Shown: positions 1 through 5,523, counted from the stretch's first letter. The stretch is 8,382 bases of DNA from an uncultured Lachnospira sp. (GCA_900772425.1 CAAHEK010000025.1:1-8382); one strand, 5' to 3'. Numbers and translations: made by a program. The notes: generated by a model not told the origin, from the sequence alone.

Positions 1-55
1 ATATATCAGAGCTTTAATTTAAACATTTTGCATTAGAAAGGTGTGGTGGATAATT

Positions 56-871
56 ATGATGAGGTCATTATATAGTGCAGCATCAGGAATGATGGCACAG
101 CAGAGCAGCGTAGATACAATCGCCAACAATCTGGCAAATGTTAATACGGTGGGATATAAATCAGAATCAACAGAGTTTAAGACTTTGTTGTATCAGGACA
201 TGCAGGCTAAGACAACATCTGCCAATGGCGAATTTAAGCCGGTTGGAGCACAGGTTGGACTTGGCTCACGTATAGCTTCAGTGACATCGCATTATACACA
301 GGGGGCTATGAATGCTACAGACAGCACAACAGATTTTGCCATTAACGGAAATGGTTTCTTTGCCGTACAGAATCTCGATGGTGATGTTGTGTATACAAGA
401 AGCGGTAATTTTATATTTTCTACAGCGACAGAAGGACATATGCTTTGTACAGCAGATGGTCTTCCTGTATTAAGCTCAGATGGCAATCCAATAGTTCTTA
501 CCGATGATTATAATATGAGCAAGATAACAGTAGACACGGACGGTAATATATGCTATCCGGATGAGACAGGCAATCCGCAGACCCTTGGAATTAAGATAGG
601 ACTTTTCCAGTTTGCAAATCCTTCAGGACTTGATAAGCTTGGAAACAATCTTTTAAAGGAAACAGATGCATCAGGAGTTCCTCTTAATGAGGATTATGAT
701 GATGTAGGCAAGAAAAGCCAGTTAAGACAGGGCTATCTTGAGGCATCTAATGTACAGGTTGCTACTGAAATGGTTAACCTTATTACTGCACAGAGAGCAT
801 ATGAGCTTTGCTCAAAGGCCATAACTACATCAGATACAATGATGGAGCAGGCAAATGCACTTAAGAGATAA
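56..871 (+). CDS. flgG: Flagellar distal rod protein FlgG
   Basis: A 271-residue protein of the FlgE/F/G rod-hook family. It should polymerise as the distal rod of the flagellar basal body after export by the flagellar type III system. The N-terminal rod domain is at about residues 5-36 (RSLYSAASGM, then ANNLANVNTVGYK). The C-terminal Flg_bbr_C region is at about 225-271 (QGYLEASNVQVATEMVNLI, then AQRAYE). These two ends form the D0 coiled coil in this family. The length fits FlgG (about 260). An upstream GTG at 41 is possible, but the ATG at 56 gives MMRSLYS, matching the M-x-R-S-L start seen in Firmicutes FlgG, and a GGTG-rich ribosome site (about 41-48) precedes it. There is no cleavable signal peptide, as expected for a type III substrate. 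It is followed after 15 bases by the rod-binding protein gene. FlgF is the main alternative; the C-terminal signature and the FlgJ-like neighbour favour FlgG. Confidence 0.9.
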   Translation: MMRSLYSAASGMMAQQSSVDTIANNLANVNTVGYKSESTEFKTLLYQDMQAKTTSANGEFKPVGAQVGLGSRIASVTSHYTQGAMNATDSTTDFAINGNGFFAVQNLDGDVVYTRSGNFIFSTATEGHMLCTADGLPVLSSDGNPIVLTDDYNMSKITVDTDGNICYPDETGNPQTLGIKIGLFQFANPSGLDKLGNNLLKETDASGVPLNEDYDDVGKKSQLRQGYLEASNVQVATEMVNLITAQRAYELCSKAITTSDTMMEQANALKR

Positions 872-886
872 TAGGGAGGTGCAGGT

Positions 887-1333
887 ATGAGTGACAGCTT
901 AAATGGAATTACAGGTTTAGATAATATTTATAATAATAATTATACAACCAAGAAGACAGATTCTTTAGAGAATAAGCTTAACAGTTCAGATTTATCATCA
1001 GCAACAGATGATGAACTTATGAGTGTCTGCAAGGATTTTGAAAGCTATTTTGTTGAACAGATGCTTAAGTCCATGGAAAAGATGTCTAAAATAGACAGCG
1101 ATGATGACGATGACAGTTCATTATTTTCAAGCATGGCAGGTATCACAGGTACTTCAGATTCAGGAATGAGTACATTAAGCAGTTATTTTGGCGGAGAAAT
1201 GTTAAGCCAGCTTGCTGACAGTATCACAGAATCTAATGGAGGCAAGGGATTAGGACTTGCACAGACTCTTTATGAACAGATGAAGAGAAATTATCAGACT
1301 ACACAGATTGATAGTGATAACAGTAATCAATAA
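887..1333 (+). CDS. flgJ: FlgJ-type rod-binding protein (rod domain only)
   Basis: A 148-residue protein resembling the N-terminal rod-binding domain of FlgJ (PF10135). That domain caps the growing rod and helps its subunits assemble. The core is at about residues 41-66 (DDELMSVCKDFESYFVEQML), and the conserved tail is at about 118-136 (GGKGLGLAQTLYEQMKRNY). The muramidase domain of enterobacterial FlgJ (about 313 residues in total) is absent, as is common in Firmicutes, so wall opening must rely on another enzyme. A low-complexity acidic stretch (S-D-D-D-D-D-S-S) lies near residues 71-78, between the two conserved parts. The start is set by AGGGAGGT at 873-880, six bases before the ATG. It is probably co-transcribed with flgG just upstream. 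Cys48 sits in the core helix. Confidence 0.82.
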   Translation: MSDSLNGITGLDNIYNNNYTTKKTDSLENKLNSSDLSSATDDELMSVCKDFESYFVEQMLKSMEKMSKIDSDDDDDSSLFSSMAGITGTSDSGMSTLSSYFGGEMLSQLADSITESNGGKGLGLAQTLYEQMKRNYQTTQIDSDNSNQ

Positions 1334-1340
1334 TTCTATA

Positions 1341-1356
1341 AAAGGAGTACATTTTG
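1341..1356 (+). promoter_or_regulatory. Ribosome binding site deciding a TTG start for recD2
   Basis: AAAGGAG at 1341-1347 is followed by a six-base spacer and TTG at 1354. The strong Shine-Dalgarno match at ideal spacing supports the non-ATG start and the full N-terminal domain. Confidence 0.75.
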
Positions 1357-3615
1357 GATTACGAAGCTGTAAAATATGTTGAGGGATTTGTTGATAACAT
1401 TATTTTTAGAAATGAGGATAATGGTTATACAGTTTTTAACATAATATACAAAGGTGAAGAAGTTACCTGCGTTGGTGTTTTAAGTTACATTAACGCAGGT
1501 GAATTTATTACTGCAACAGGTGAATTTGTAAAACATGCGATTTACTATATGCAGTTTTCTATAAAAACATATGAATTCAAAACGCCGGAGGATGCAAAGT
1601 CCGTAAAGCGTTATCTAGCTTCAGGAGCGGTTAAAGGTATTGGCGAAAAAATGGCTGACAGGATAGTCAGCACATTTGGCGATGATACATTTAGAATAAT
1701 GGAAGAAGAACCGGAGCGTCTTGCCGAAATTAAAGGCATCAGCATGGCAAAGGCTATGGATATTGCTGCACAGTTAAATGATAAGCAGGATATGAGGAAA
1801 GCTATGATGTTCCTGCAAAAATACGGCATCAATATGAATTTGTCCAATAAAATTTTCAAACAATATGGCAACAGAATATATACAATAATAGAGCAGAATC
1901 CATATAAACTGGCTGACGATATAGACGGAGTGGGATTTAAAACTGCTGATGAAATAGCTGTTAAAGTTGGTATTAAGGTCGATTCTGAATTCAGAATAAA
2001 AAGTGGTATTTTTTATGTGCTTAATCAGGCGGCTATGCAGGGGCATATATATCTGCCATATGAAGAACTTATAAATTATGTCAAAAATCTTCTTCTTATA
2101 GATGTACCAGATTATGATAAATATATAATGGATTTGGCGGTTGATAAGAAAATAGTTGTAAAGACAGATGAAAACGGCGTTCAGAATATATATGCTTCAA
2201 TATATTATTACATGGAAAATAATGTCGCCGGTATGTTAAAAGAGCTTGATGTTACATATCAGGAAGACGATGCCTATATAAATGAAAGAATTGCCATGAT
2301 TGAGCAGAAAACAGGGATTGAGCTTGATATAATCCAGAAAGAGGCTGTGAAAAAGGCGGTTAAAAATGGTCTTATAGTTATAACCGGCGGTCCGGGAACA
2401 GGAAAGACAACTACTATTAATACAATTATTAAATTTTTTGAAATGGAAGGTTATGATATAAGGCTTGCTGCACCAACGGGAAGAGCAGCCAAAAGAATGA
2501 CTGAAGCCAGCGGATATGAGGCACAGACAATACACAGAATGCTGGAGATAGTTGGCGGTCCGGTAGAACAGGATGGAAAGAAAGATAAGACTGCATCTGT
2601 TGGAATGCATTTTGACAGAAATGAGGATAATCCGCTTGAGGCAGACGTTATTATCGTTGATGAGATGTCAATGGTGGATATTAATATTATGAATTCACTC
2701 TTAAAGGCAATAGCTGTAGGAACCAGACTTATACTTGTTGGGGATGTTGACCAGCTGCCAAGTGTGGGAGCCGGAAATGTGTTAAAGGATATAATAGCTT
2801 CAGGGTGTTTTGAGGTTGTAAAACTTGAAAAAATCTTCAGACAGGCGGCAGAAAGCGAGATTATAACCAATGCCCACAAAATTAACAGAGGCGAGAGAGT
2901 GGTTCTTAATAAATACAGCAAGGATTTTCTGTTTGTAAAAAGACAGGGTGCTGATGCGATAATTAACGCAATCTGTACACTTGTAAACAGCAAGCTTCCG
3001 GGATATGTAGGTGCAGATGTAAGCGAGATACAGATTCTTACACCTTCAAGAAAATCGGCGGTTGGAGTTGAAAGACTTAACAGAATAATGCAGGACTATC
3101 TTAATCCTAGAGATGTTACTAAGCAGGAAAAAGCATTTGGCGAAAATGTTTTCCGCGAGGGAGACAAGGTCATGCAGATAAAAAATGATTATCAGCTTGA
3201 ATGGGAAAAAAGAAGCAGGTATGGAATTGCAACAGACAGGGGAACCGGAGTGTTTAACGGGGATACCGGAATAATTTCTGAGATTAACCTGTTTGCAGAA
3301 ACACTTACTGTTAAATTTGAAGATGAAAGATATGTGCAGTATGAATTCAGCCAGATTGATGAGCTGGAGCTTGCATACGCAATTACTGTGCATAAATCAC
3401 AGGGTAGCGAATATCCGGCAGTAGTAATACCTATGTTTCAGGGACCAAGAATGCTTATGAACAGGAATATATTATATACAGCAGTTACCAGAGCGAGAAA
3501 ATGTGTGTGCATGGTTGGGGAAGAAGACATTTTCCATCAGATGGCTGCAAATGTAAATGAGCAGAAGAGGTACTCATCACTTGATAAAAGAATAAAAGAA
3601 GTTATGGGAAATTAA
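1354..3615 (+). CDS. recD2: RecD2-type ATP-dependent DNA helicase (RecD/TraA family)
   Basis: A 753-residue superfamily 1B helicase of the RecD2 (YrrC) type, which unwinds DNA 5'-3' and acts in repair and replication-fork maintenance without RecBC. The N-terminal OB-like region is at about 1-85. Helix-hairpin-helix motifs follow at about 95-110 (GIGEKMADRI), 125-145 (IKGISMAKA) and 190-207 (DGVGFKTADEI). The motor has Walker A GGPGTGKTTT at 345-354 (Lys351), Walker B VIIVDEMS at 432-439 (Asp436, Glu437), motif III GDVDQLPSVG at 463-472, an IFRQ motif near 497, HKSQGSE at 680-686 and TAVTRAR at 709-715, so all catalytic motifs are present. The length fits the family (about 715-800). The start is TTG, set by AAAGGAG at 1341-1347 six bases upstream; no nearby ATG keeps the N-terminal MDYEAVKYVEGFVDNI block. 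It lies 20 bases after the flgJ-like gene, so it is probably in the same transcript. Confidence 0.93.
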   Translation: MDYEAVKYVEGFVDNIIFRNEDNGYTVFNIIYKGEEVTCVGVLSYINAGEFITATGEFVKHAIYYMQFSIKTYEFKTPEDAKSVKRYLASGAVKGIGEKMADRIVSTFGDDTFRIMEEEPERLAEIKGISMAKAMDIAAQLNDKQDMRKAMMFLQKYGINMNLSNKIFKQYGNRIYTIIEQNPYKLADDIDGVGFKTADEIAVKVGIKVDSEFRIKSGIFYVLNQAAMQGHIYLPYEELINYVKNLLLIDVPDYDKYIMDLAVDKKIVVKTDENGVQNIYASIYYYMENNVAGMLKELDVTYQEDDAYINERIAMIEQKTGIELDIIQKEAVKKAVKNGLIVITGGPGTGKTTTINTIIKFFEMEGYDIRLAAPTGRAAKRMTEASGYEAQTIHRMLEIVGGPVEQDGKKDKTASVGMHFDRNEDNPLEADVIIVDEMSMVDINIMNSLLKAIAVGTRLILVGDVDQLPSVGAGNVLKDIIASGCFEVVKLEKIFRQAAESEIITNAHKINRGERVVLNKYSKDFLFVKRQGADAIINAICTLVNSKLPGYVGADVSEIQILTPSRKSAVGVERLNRIMQDYLNPRDVTKQEKAFGENVFREGDKVMQIKNDYQLEWEKRSRYGIATDRGTGVFNGDTGIISEINLFAETLTVKFEDERYVQYEFSQIDELELAYAITVHKSQGSEYPAVVIPMFQGPRMLMNRNILYTAVTRARKCVCMVGEEDIFHQMAANVNEQKRYSSLDKRIKEVMGN

Positions 3616-3701
3616 CAAATGATGAGAAACTGACAATGAAAAATTGATAAATTGTGGGAAGTTAGCAAATTATAGAAATAAATTATGAAAAATTGGCAAA
3701 T
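3604..3701 (+). repeat. Degenerate AT-rich tandem repeat, period 17-18 nt, across the recD2-comF junction
   Basis: Six units of a motif close to ATGRRAAATTGRCAAAT can be aligned. Four full 17-nt units begin at 3604, 3636, 3654 and 3685, and two shortened ones begin at about 3622 and 3672. Examples are ATGGGAAATTAACAAAT, ATGAAAAATTGATAAAT, GTGGGAAGTTAGCAAAT and ATGAAAAATTGGCAAAT. The first unit includes the last codons and stop of recD2, and the last ends at the comF ribosome site. No open frame or terminator-like hairpin is seen in it. It looks like repeated slippage or duplication of a short junction sequence. Confidence 0.7.
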
Positions 3702-3709
3702 GGAGGGCT

Positions 3710-4456
3710 ATGACAGAGTTAAGAGAGGGTATTAAGAGGATAGGAATTGATTTAGTGGATGCAATATTTCCACCTGCGTGTCCCATATGTGCAAAGCCAA
3801 GGCCGTTCAAGAACGGTGTAAGGCTTGATGCATGCGAAAGATGTATGGAGAAATTGGAGTATATAAGCGAACCAACATGCTTAAAATGTGGAAAGGCACT
3901 TGATGACAGCAACAGGGAATTGTGCTATGACTGTAAGTCAGACAGCCACAGCTATAATCAGGCAGCGGCGGTATATAAGTATTCTGATAGTATCAAAAAG
4001 TCCATATATAATTTTAAATATCATAATAAAAGGGAATATGCCACATTTTATGCAAAAGAAATGAAGATGAATTGTGGTGATATTATAGCAAAATGGAATC
4101 CGGATGTCCTGATTCCGGTACCTATACATGCAAGTAAATTAAGGATAAGGGGATTTAATCAGGCAGAGCTTATTGCAGAAGCACTTGGAAAAGCAACGGG
4201 AATACCGGTGGATACGCAAAGTCTTGAACGAACGGTAAAAACAGTTCCTATGAAAGAACTGGATAATGTCCAGAGAAGAAAAAATCTTGAAAATGCTTTT
4301 AAAGTAGCACAAAATATTGTAAAATATAAAAAAGTATTAATCGTGGATGATATATATACAACAGGTGCAACATTAGATGCATGTGCGACGATACTTAAAT
4401 CAGCCGGTGTTGCAGAAGTGTACGGATTAAGTCTGTGCATAGGTAATGGATTTTAA
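3710..4456 (+). CDS. comF: ComFC-like zinc-ribbon phosphoribosyltransferase protein
   Basis: A 248-residue ComF family protein (ComFC in Bacillus, GntX/YhgH in enterics). Relatives are needed for uptake of single-stranded DNA during transformation. The N-terminal zinc-binding part has four CxxC pairs: Cys24/27, 42/45, 57/60 and 72/75. The C-terminal type I phosphoribosyltransferase fold carries the PRPP-loop signature VLIVDDIYTTGAT at 209-221 (Asp213, Asp214, Thr217-Gly219), with a conserved segment near 145 (RGFNQAELIA). Both halves look intact, and the length is typical (about 230-250). GGAGGG at 3702-3707 sits only two bases before the ATG, a short spacing. The only ComF family member visible in this window is ComFC: ComFA and ComFB, which precede it in Bacillus, are not here, and recD2 occupies that place. 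It is followed by yvyF, as in Bacillus. Whether it serves competence or another DNA process in this organism cannot be told from sequence. Confidence 0.88.
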   Translation: MTELREGIKRIGIDLVDAIFPPACPICAKPRPFKNGVRLDACERCMEKLEYISEPTCLKCGKALDDSNRELCYDCKSDSHSYNQAAAVYKYSDSIKKSIYNFKYHNKREYATFYAKEMKMNCGDIIAKWNPDVLIPVPIHASKLRIRGFNQAELIAEALGKATGIPVDTQSLERTVKTVPMKELDNVQRRKNLENAFKVAQNIVKYKKVLIVDDIYTTGATLDACATILKSAGVAEVYGLSLCIGNGF

Positions 4457-4486
4457 TGGCGGTTGTGACAGGGAAGGAGAATTGTT

Positions 4487-4912
4487 ATGGAAGTACGTAA
4501 TTGCAGACAGTGTGGTCGTTTATATAATTATATAGGTGGAACATACAGAACTTTATGTCCCGACTGTATAAGAAAGCTGGAAGATAAGTTTGAAGAAGTA
4601 AAAGAGTACATAGAGGAACATAGATCAGCTCCTATGAATCAGATTTCACAGGATTGTGATGTCAGCATCAAGCAGATAGAACAGTGGGTAAGAGATGAAA
4701 GACTTGTTTTCTCGGATGATTCTCCAATTGGAATTGCGTGTGAGAATTGTGGAGCAACAATAAAGTCAGGACGCTATTGTGATAACTGCAAGAGCAAGAT
4801 GATGAACAGACTTGAGAGTGCTTACAGCTCAAGGGCAGCAGGTGTTATAGACATGCAGAATTCAAGAGACAAAAAAGAAGCTGCAAGAATGAGATACCTG
4901 GACAGACAATAA
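4487..4912 (+). CDS. yvyF: YvyF-like flagellar operon zinc-ribbon protein
   Basis: A 141-residue protein matching the YvyF family (flagellar operon protein TIGR03826), found beside flgM in Firmicutes. An N-terminal four-cysteine site is at Cys6/Cys9 and Cys24/Cys27 (CRQC, CPDC). A helical segment and a helix-turn-helix-like region follow at about 45-75 (MNQISQDCDVSIKQIEQWV). A second four-cysteine zinc ribbon is at Cys85/88 and Cys98/101 (CENC, CDNC), and the tail is charged. The layout suggests a small DNA- or protein-binding regulator, but its exact role is not established. AAGGAG at 4474-4479 lies seven bases before the ATG. It is the last gene before the strong terminator at 4980-5050. 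Confidence 0.85.
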   Translation: MEVRNCRQCGRLYNYIGGTYRTLCPDCIRKLEDKFEEVKEYIEEHRSAPMNQISQDCDVSIKQIEQWVRDERLVFSDDSPIGIACENCGATIKSGRYCDNCKSKMMNRLESAYSSRAAGVIDMQNSRDKKEAARMRYLDRQ

Positions 4913-4979
4913 AGATAACAGAGCATAAATATAATAAAAGCGACTAAAAATATGCAAATGATATACATAATATAATAAA

Positions 4980-5050
4980 ATAGAAAAAACACTTAGCTGT
5001 GCTATCAAAGAATTTGTTTCTTCATAGCCACAGCTAAGTGTTTTTTCTAT
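4980..5050. terminator. Strong bidirectional intrinsic terminator after yvyF
   Basis: Arms 4980-5001 and 5029-5050 are perfectly complementary over 22 bp. The core is CACTTAGCTGTG, with an A6 run at the left base and a T6 run at the right base. Pairing continues inward after a one-base bulge (C5028) through CTAT/ATAG, 5002-5005 with 5024-5027. With A-runs left and T-runs right, the hairpin can stop rightward transcripts from yvyF and leftward transcripts from the element side. Confidence 0.88.
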
Positions 5051-5096
5051 ATACCTCTAATTCATCCAAGCCGAACATGCGGGCAATATCTGACAT
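5034..5096 (-). CDS. Doubtful 20-codon open frame, possibly a gene remnant
   Basis: Read leftward, an ATG at 5096-5094 opens 20 codons, beginning MSDIARMFGLDELE, and stops at TAG (5036-5034) inside the terminator stem. The codons are richer in G and C than the surroundings and the peptide looks like an ordinary helical protein end. The frame stays open upstream for some codons and then meets a stop inside the inverted-repeat arm. No Shine-Dalgarno site precedes the ATG. It may be the eroded 3' end of a leftward gene, part of a repeated cassette, or chance. I do not recognise it. Confidence 0.2.
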   Translation of the reverse strand: MSDIARMFGLDELEVYRKNT

Positions 5097-5194
5097 TTTT
5101 ATATTACATTTTACGCGCACCAAATAAATTAAACAGTATTATGCTTTTTGCGACTATGGAAGAAAATTAGAAAATCTTAGTATGCCTTATTAGT

Positions 5195-5290
5195 CTAGTG
5201 GCGTGCTGCCAGGAGGGCAGCACGAGCCTTAATGTGCCATGGAGGGCACATATAAGGCGACACGTCAACAGCCAAAAAAGACATAGGCAT
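5195..5290 (-). CDS. Doubtful 31-codon open frame inside the inverted-repeat element
   Basis: Read leftward, ATG at 5290-5288 (or a second ATG at 5284-5282) opens a frame ending at TAG 5197-5195. The peptide begins MPMSFLAVDVSPYM and ends IKARAALLAARH, with Cys-Pro-Pro-Trp in the middle. The frame is open further upstream through the right arm to a TAA near 5347. No good Shine-Dalgarno site is seen. Much of the sequence is dictated by the two hairpin stems, so an open frame may be incidental. Annotation pipelines could call a short hypothetical protein at every copy of the element. I do not recognise a function. Confidence 0.2.
   Translation of the reverse strand: MPMSFLAVDVSPYMCPPWHIKARAALLAARH
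5202..5258. other. Twin GGAG-loop hairpins in the head of the inverted-repeat element
   Basis: Hairpin 1 has a 9-bp perfect stem, CGTGCTGCC (5202-5210) with GGCAGCACG (5216-5224), and the pentaloop AGGAG. Hairpin 2 pairs 5226-5238 with 5245-5258, 13 bp with one bulged A (5252), and has the hexaloop ATGGAG (5239-5244). They are separated by a single base (5225). A short helix GTCT/AGAC (5193-5196 with 5279-5282) and possibly TGG/CCA (5199-5201 with 5272-5274) would close them into a multibranch head. On the - strand the loops read CTCCT and CTCCAT. The plus-strand hexaloop fits the C-ANGGAN-G shape of CsrA/RsmE sites. Confidence 0.7.
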
Positions 5291-5363
5291 ACATAGATTT
5301 TCTTGTTTTCGTACATCGGAGCAAAAAGCATAATACTGTTTAATTTATAAGGCGGTTAATTTA

Positions 5364-5391
5364 TTTATAAAAATTCCACAAACCCTATTAA
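5364..5391 (-). promoter_or_regulatory. Weak leftward sigma-A-like promoter candidate facing the element
   Basis: On the - strand, TTAATA (5391-5386) and TATAAA (5369-5364) are separated by 16 bases, matching the vegetative -35/-10 pattern at 4 of 6 and 5 of 6 positions. A transcript would start near 5357, just outside the element, and could run to the terminator at 4980-5050. The region is very AT-rich, so chance matches are likely. Confidence 0.2.
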
Positions 5392-5415
5392 GTATTTTTC
5401 ACATTCGTCCGATAA
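5389..5415 (+). promoter_or_regulatory. Sigma-28 (SigD/FliA) promoter for flgM-flgN
   Basis: TAAG at 5389-5392, a 15-base spacer, then TCCGATAA at 5408-5415. This is close to the established SigD pattern TAAA-N15-GCCGATAA, with one difference in each box. The expected start is near 5422, giving a leader of about 100 bases before flgM. The position ahead of the anti-sigma-28 gene fits the known feedback in which sigma-28 drives its own inhibitor. Confidence 0.75.
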
Positions 5416-5503
5416 CTATGACATGAAAGTAAAAAGATTGATTTATGATGATTTGAAAGCAAAGCATTTTAGATTGATTTGATTATTTTTATAAGGCTAA
5501 ACT

Positions 5504-5521
5504 ATGAAAGCGAGGCGATAA
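5504..5521 (+). other. Five-codon leader mini-ORF overlapping the flgM ribosome site
   Basis: ATG AAA GCG AGG CGA TAA (M-K-A-R-R-stop) is preceded by AAGG at 5493-5496 with seven-base spacing. It contains the GAGG (5512-5515) that serves as the flgM Shine-Dalgarno site, and it ends two bases before the flgM ATG. Both arginine codons, AGG and CGA, appear less used here than AGA. Translation of this mini-ORF would compete or couple with flgM initiation. Chance is quite possible. Confidence 0.3.
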
Positions 5522-5523
5522 CC

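Larger units (their letters stand above)
5124..5348. repeat. 225-nt inverted-repeat element (structured RNA or MITE-like)
   Basis: The left arm (5124-5187) and right arm (5285-5348) are both 64 nt and align as reverse complements without gaps. The outer 28 positions (5124-5151 with 5321-5348) are perfect. The inner 36 match at 27 by hand count, with mismatches in small clusters that would form internal loops. The 97-nt head between the arms is more GC-rich than its surroundings and contains two further hairpins. The ends read ATAAATTAAACAG and CTGTTTAATTTAT. No clear target-site duplication is visible, though TA dinucleotides lie symmetrically at 5125-5126 and 5346-5347. Two readings remain open. 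It may be a miniature inverted-repeat mobile element lying between a terminator and a promoter, or a folded non-coding RNA. It matches no RNA family I can name. Confidence 0.75.
4913..5523. other. 611-base intergenic region without a conventional gene
   Basis: From left to right it holds an AT-rich stretch with a repeated ATAATAAAA (4913-4979), a bidirectional terminator hairpin (4980-5050), and a short - strand open frame (5034-5096). Then come a 225-nt inverted-repeat element with a two-hairpin head (5124-5348), a weak leftward promoter candidate (5364-5391), a sigma-28 promoter candidate (5389-5415) and the flgM leader. The leader contains two copies of AGATTGATTT (5435-5444 and 5471-5480) and a five-codon mini-ORF (5504-5521). 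No tRNA, rRNA or recognised riboswitch class is seen. Confidence 0.8.

Noticed and set aside
1..55. Promoter for flgG at the window start
   Set aside because: Only AT-rich leader and a ribosome site are visible; the gene is probably read from upstream flagellar genes outside the window.
2236..2610. A 124-codon - strand frame within recD2
   Set aside because: Shadow frame rich in Cys, Ser and Phe, with no ribosome site or family resemblance.
2451..2993. A 180-codon open frame on the - strand within recD2
   Set aside because: It lies wholly inside a gene with all helicase motifs intact, and its hydrophobic, Ser/Ile-rich product is typical of an antisense frame of a highly biased gene.
5090..5118. 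Rightward sigma-A promoter (CTGACA) leading into the element
   Set aside because: At 17-base spacing the -10 position reads ACGCGC, which is not promoter-like.
5124..5348. CRISPR array or known riboswitch (for example c-di-GMP type)
   Set aside because: There is one inverted pair, not repeated direct units with spacers, and none of the conserved cores of riboswitches I know are present.
5112..5360. Target-site duplication flanking the inverted-repeat element
   Set aside because: Flanks read GCACCAA on the left and AAGGCGG on the right; no convincing direct repeat beyond AA or TA, which is uninformative in AT-rich DNA.
5479..5523. N-terminal extension of flgM from an in-frame TTG
   Set aside because: No ribosome site at the TTG; the ATG at 5524 has GAGG at good spacing and gives the typical FlgM start.
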